Shown: piece after piece, positions 62,709-64,000 of the stretch | Layout of the letters: each line of letters begins with the position of its first letter | Numbering within the stretch: the stretch's first letter is position 1 | NCBI GenBank assembly: GCA_023665475.1 | Contig: JAMPEB010000003.1 | Coordinates: 124,001-188,000 of the forward strand | Origin: Lachnoclostridium sp. | GTDB lineage: Bacteria; Bacillota; Clostridia; Lachnospirales; Lachnospiraceae | Direction: 5' to 3' | Length of the DNA stretch: 64,000 bases | The notes under the pieces: model-generated | Told to the model about the DNA's origin: nothing | The model's input: only the letters and a program-made list of their open reading frames with translations | Databases searched by the model: none | Translations under genes and position numbers: made by a program

Positions 62709-63632
62709 TTATTTCTGCTTGCTCTTCACACCGGTCAAAACCGCACATACAAGCGCGCCTGCAACACATACAGCCATCCACAGGTTTAACTTCGTCGTGT
62801 TTTCTCCGGTCTTAGGCGATAATGCTACTGCACCCTTAGATGCAGAACTTTCAGACCCGGAACCATCCGAAGATGTGGAATCCGGTTCATCGTCATCATC
62901 TTCCTCTTCCACCGCAGCCATGAAAGTTGACAGTTTGTCAATTGCAAATGTAACATCGCCCTCTGCGTCCACTATCAGATTATTGTGCAGAATAACCTCA
63001 TTTCCATGTAGCTGATAGACAATTGCCTTTTTCCCTACATGATCCATGCCCACAGGCAGACTCAGATGCACAGAACCGAATCCTTCCGTAAGTTCTTTGC
63101 TCTCTCCGCCGTCAACACTTAACAGTAGCCGGATTTCAAAGGTTCCGACACTTTCATAGCCTTCGCCTACTTTTTCTTTCAGCGCCGCCGTATTTTTTTC
63201 ACTTGCCGCTTCCTGCTGCAAAGTAATCTCCACATTGTGCTGTTGCAGATTTTCCACTGCCATGTTCAGATTCAGACCACCCACATCAACTTTAACATTA
63301 GTATTTGTCTTGTCTGTAATCTTGATATCCGATTTCTTTGTGTGTGTCTCGCCGCAACGGTCACACTTAGCAGTTTCGCTTCCGTCACTGTTGAGAATAT
63401 AGTCCAAAAAGCTGTGCCCAAGTGCTGTCCCTTCCGTAGTCTTTGTATCGGTAAACACCGTTTCGTCCGGCAGGGTAACCGTACCCGTATAAGTGATTAC
63501 GCCGGCATTCACACAGGTAGATGTGTCTTCCCTTGTTATAACGATATCATTCAGTTCCACCGTATGAGCCGGATCATTGCCGCAGACCGCGGTAGCTTTC
63601 ACCTCGGAATAATCCCCGCCCATGTCATCACT
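62709..63632 (-). CDS. C-terminal part of a frameshifted SPKTG surface protein
   Basis: This reading frame of about 307 codons is the 3' part of a surface protein gene. It holds one beta domain with CGNDPAHT, a CDRCGETH module and a beta domain of about 150 residues. An acidic EEEDDDDEP/Ser-rich spacer, SPKTGEN, a hydrophobic stretch and a Lys-rich tail complete it. The last three are a sorting signal of the same type as in the giant LRR protein, so the class B sortase in this window could anchor it. It has no start of its own with a ribosome site. It continues the frame that ends at 63599, but in another register. A terminator follows. Confidence 0.75.
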   Translation of the reverse strand, partial: SDDMGGDYSEVKATAVCGNDPAHTVELNDIVITREDTSTCVNAGVITYTGTVTLPDETVFTDTKTTEGTALGHSFLDYILNSDGSETAKCDRCGETHTKKSDIKITDKTNTNVKVDVGGLNLNMAVENLQQHNVEITLQQEAASEKNTAALKEKVGEGYESVGTFEIRLLLSVDGGESKELTEGFGSVHLSLPVGMDHVGKKAIVYQLHGNEVILHNNLIVDAEGDVTFAIDKLSTFMAAVEEEDDDDEPDSTSSDGSGSESSASKGAVALSPKTGENTTKLNLWMAVCVAGALVCAVLTGVKSKQK

Positions 63633-64000
63633 GCACTCCACTTATGACCCAGCGCCTTTACAGCCTGCGTTTCCTTCTCTCCGCAGACAGAACAGATACG
63701 GCTTTCGCTTCCCTCTACGGTACAAGTCGGCTCGGTATCCCTTACCCATTCGTTCCATGAATGACCAATGGCATCTATCTTCTCGCTCTCTGCATAATCA
63801 CAGTTTGCACAATGTCTGCTCCGGCTTCCTTCCTCTGTACAGGTAGGATTTACCACCGTCCATTCAGACATTTGATGGGGCAGCTTCGTTCCCTCAGCCG
63901 TCTTTGTGTCCATAGCATCACATCTGTCGCACTTAGCTGTCTTGGTACCGTCCTTTGTACAGTCTGCGCTTCCTTCGTCAAACTTATAATTGGTAAAACT
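63599..64000 (-). CDS. Internal part of the same surface protein, runs off the window
   Basis: The frame is open from the right edge of the window to a TGA at 63599. It encodes tandem modules of about 40-45 residues with the pattern CDRC...GTKL or GHSW...PTCTxEGSxSRxCxxCG, found in large cell-surface proteins of gut Clostridia. The last module ends at ALGHKW and the frame then loses homology (AVMTWAGIIPR). The next module pattern resumes in another frame, so there is a frameshift near 63620-63645. The N-terminus and signal peptide lie outside the window. Confidence 0.75.
   Translation of the reverse strand, partial: SFTNYKFDEGSADCTKDGTKTAKCDRCDAMDTKTAEGTKLPHQMSEWTVVNPTCTEEGSRSRHCANCDYAESEKIDAIGHSWNEWVRDTEPTCTVEGSESRICSVCGEKETQAVKALGHKWSAVMTWAGIIPR

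Noticed and set aside
1..64000. tRNA or rRNA genes, insertion sequences, prophage or replication origin
   Set aside because: I found no tRNA-like cloverleaf ends, rRNA text, transposase or integrase genes, or DnaA-box clusters by reading; a tRNAscan or profile search could still find something small.

Overview
The window looks like a chromosomal segment of an anaerobic, probably spore-forming Firmicute of the class Clostridia, most likely family Lachnospiraceae. The reasons are: moderate GC, many AGGAGG-type ribosome binding sites and TTG/GTG starts, a T-box leader on pheST, an ATP-dependent PEP carboxykinase, a Rex redox regulator, a SpoIID/LytB protein, a probable (Re)-citrate synthase in place of the usual enzyme, a class B sortase with (S/T)PKTG substrates, and a sporulation-type promoter. 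Assignments rest on motifs, gene order and memory of families; no database search was run.

Left part (1-17.6 kb, mostly minus strand): a ClpP/TepA-like protease; a polytopic GT-C protein with a GtrB-like glycosyltransferase; YebC; a CNNM/CorC protein; then the nnr-alr-mazF group, where the MazF toxin has no visible antitoxin; a coiled-coil protein of unknown role; and rex, divergent from an ABC-F ATPase. A compact operon follows: (Re)-citrate synthase, GntR/FCD regulator and NADP-isocitrate dehydrogenase. It should turn oxaloacetate and acetyl-CoA towards 2-oxoglutarate. Its promoter is covered by a perfect 28-bp palindrome, the likely operator. An S8 peptidase lies just upstream.

Surface-protein locus (17.7-26.4 kb): sortase B, then a 1775-residue BspA-like leucine-rich-repeat protein ending in a TPKTG sorting signal, then a second leucine-rich-repeat protein. 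On the plus strand beside it is a small Cys/Asn/Gly-rich protein with a sigma-K-like promoter, followed by two unrecognised proteins.

Middle (28-50 kb): leuS, an EF-G-like GTPase, two more GT-C membrane proteins, tyrA, vanZ-like, PilZ, a stand-alone AHH nuclease-like protein, queA, an M18 aminopeptidase, pheST with its T-box, a YihY-family protein, a SpoIID protein, a probable 6S RNA and a lipoprotein.

Right part (50-64 kb): pckA; a MoxR ATPase feeding into a giant DUF58-transglutaminase fusion and an aminopeptidase P; deoC; thrC; an ABC importer pair without a binding protein; and the C-terminal part of another SPKTG surface protein, which carries a frameshift and runs off the window.

Two families of intergenic palindromes not explained by ordinary annotation recur through the window. 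One is a 100-150 bp double-hairpin element sitting at the stop codons of five genes. The other is a short AUG-CCG...CGGCGGA hairpin placed directly before the ribosome binding site of five unrelated genes.
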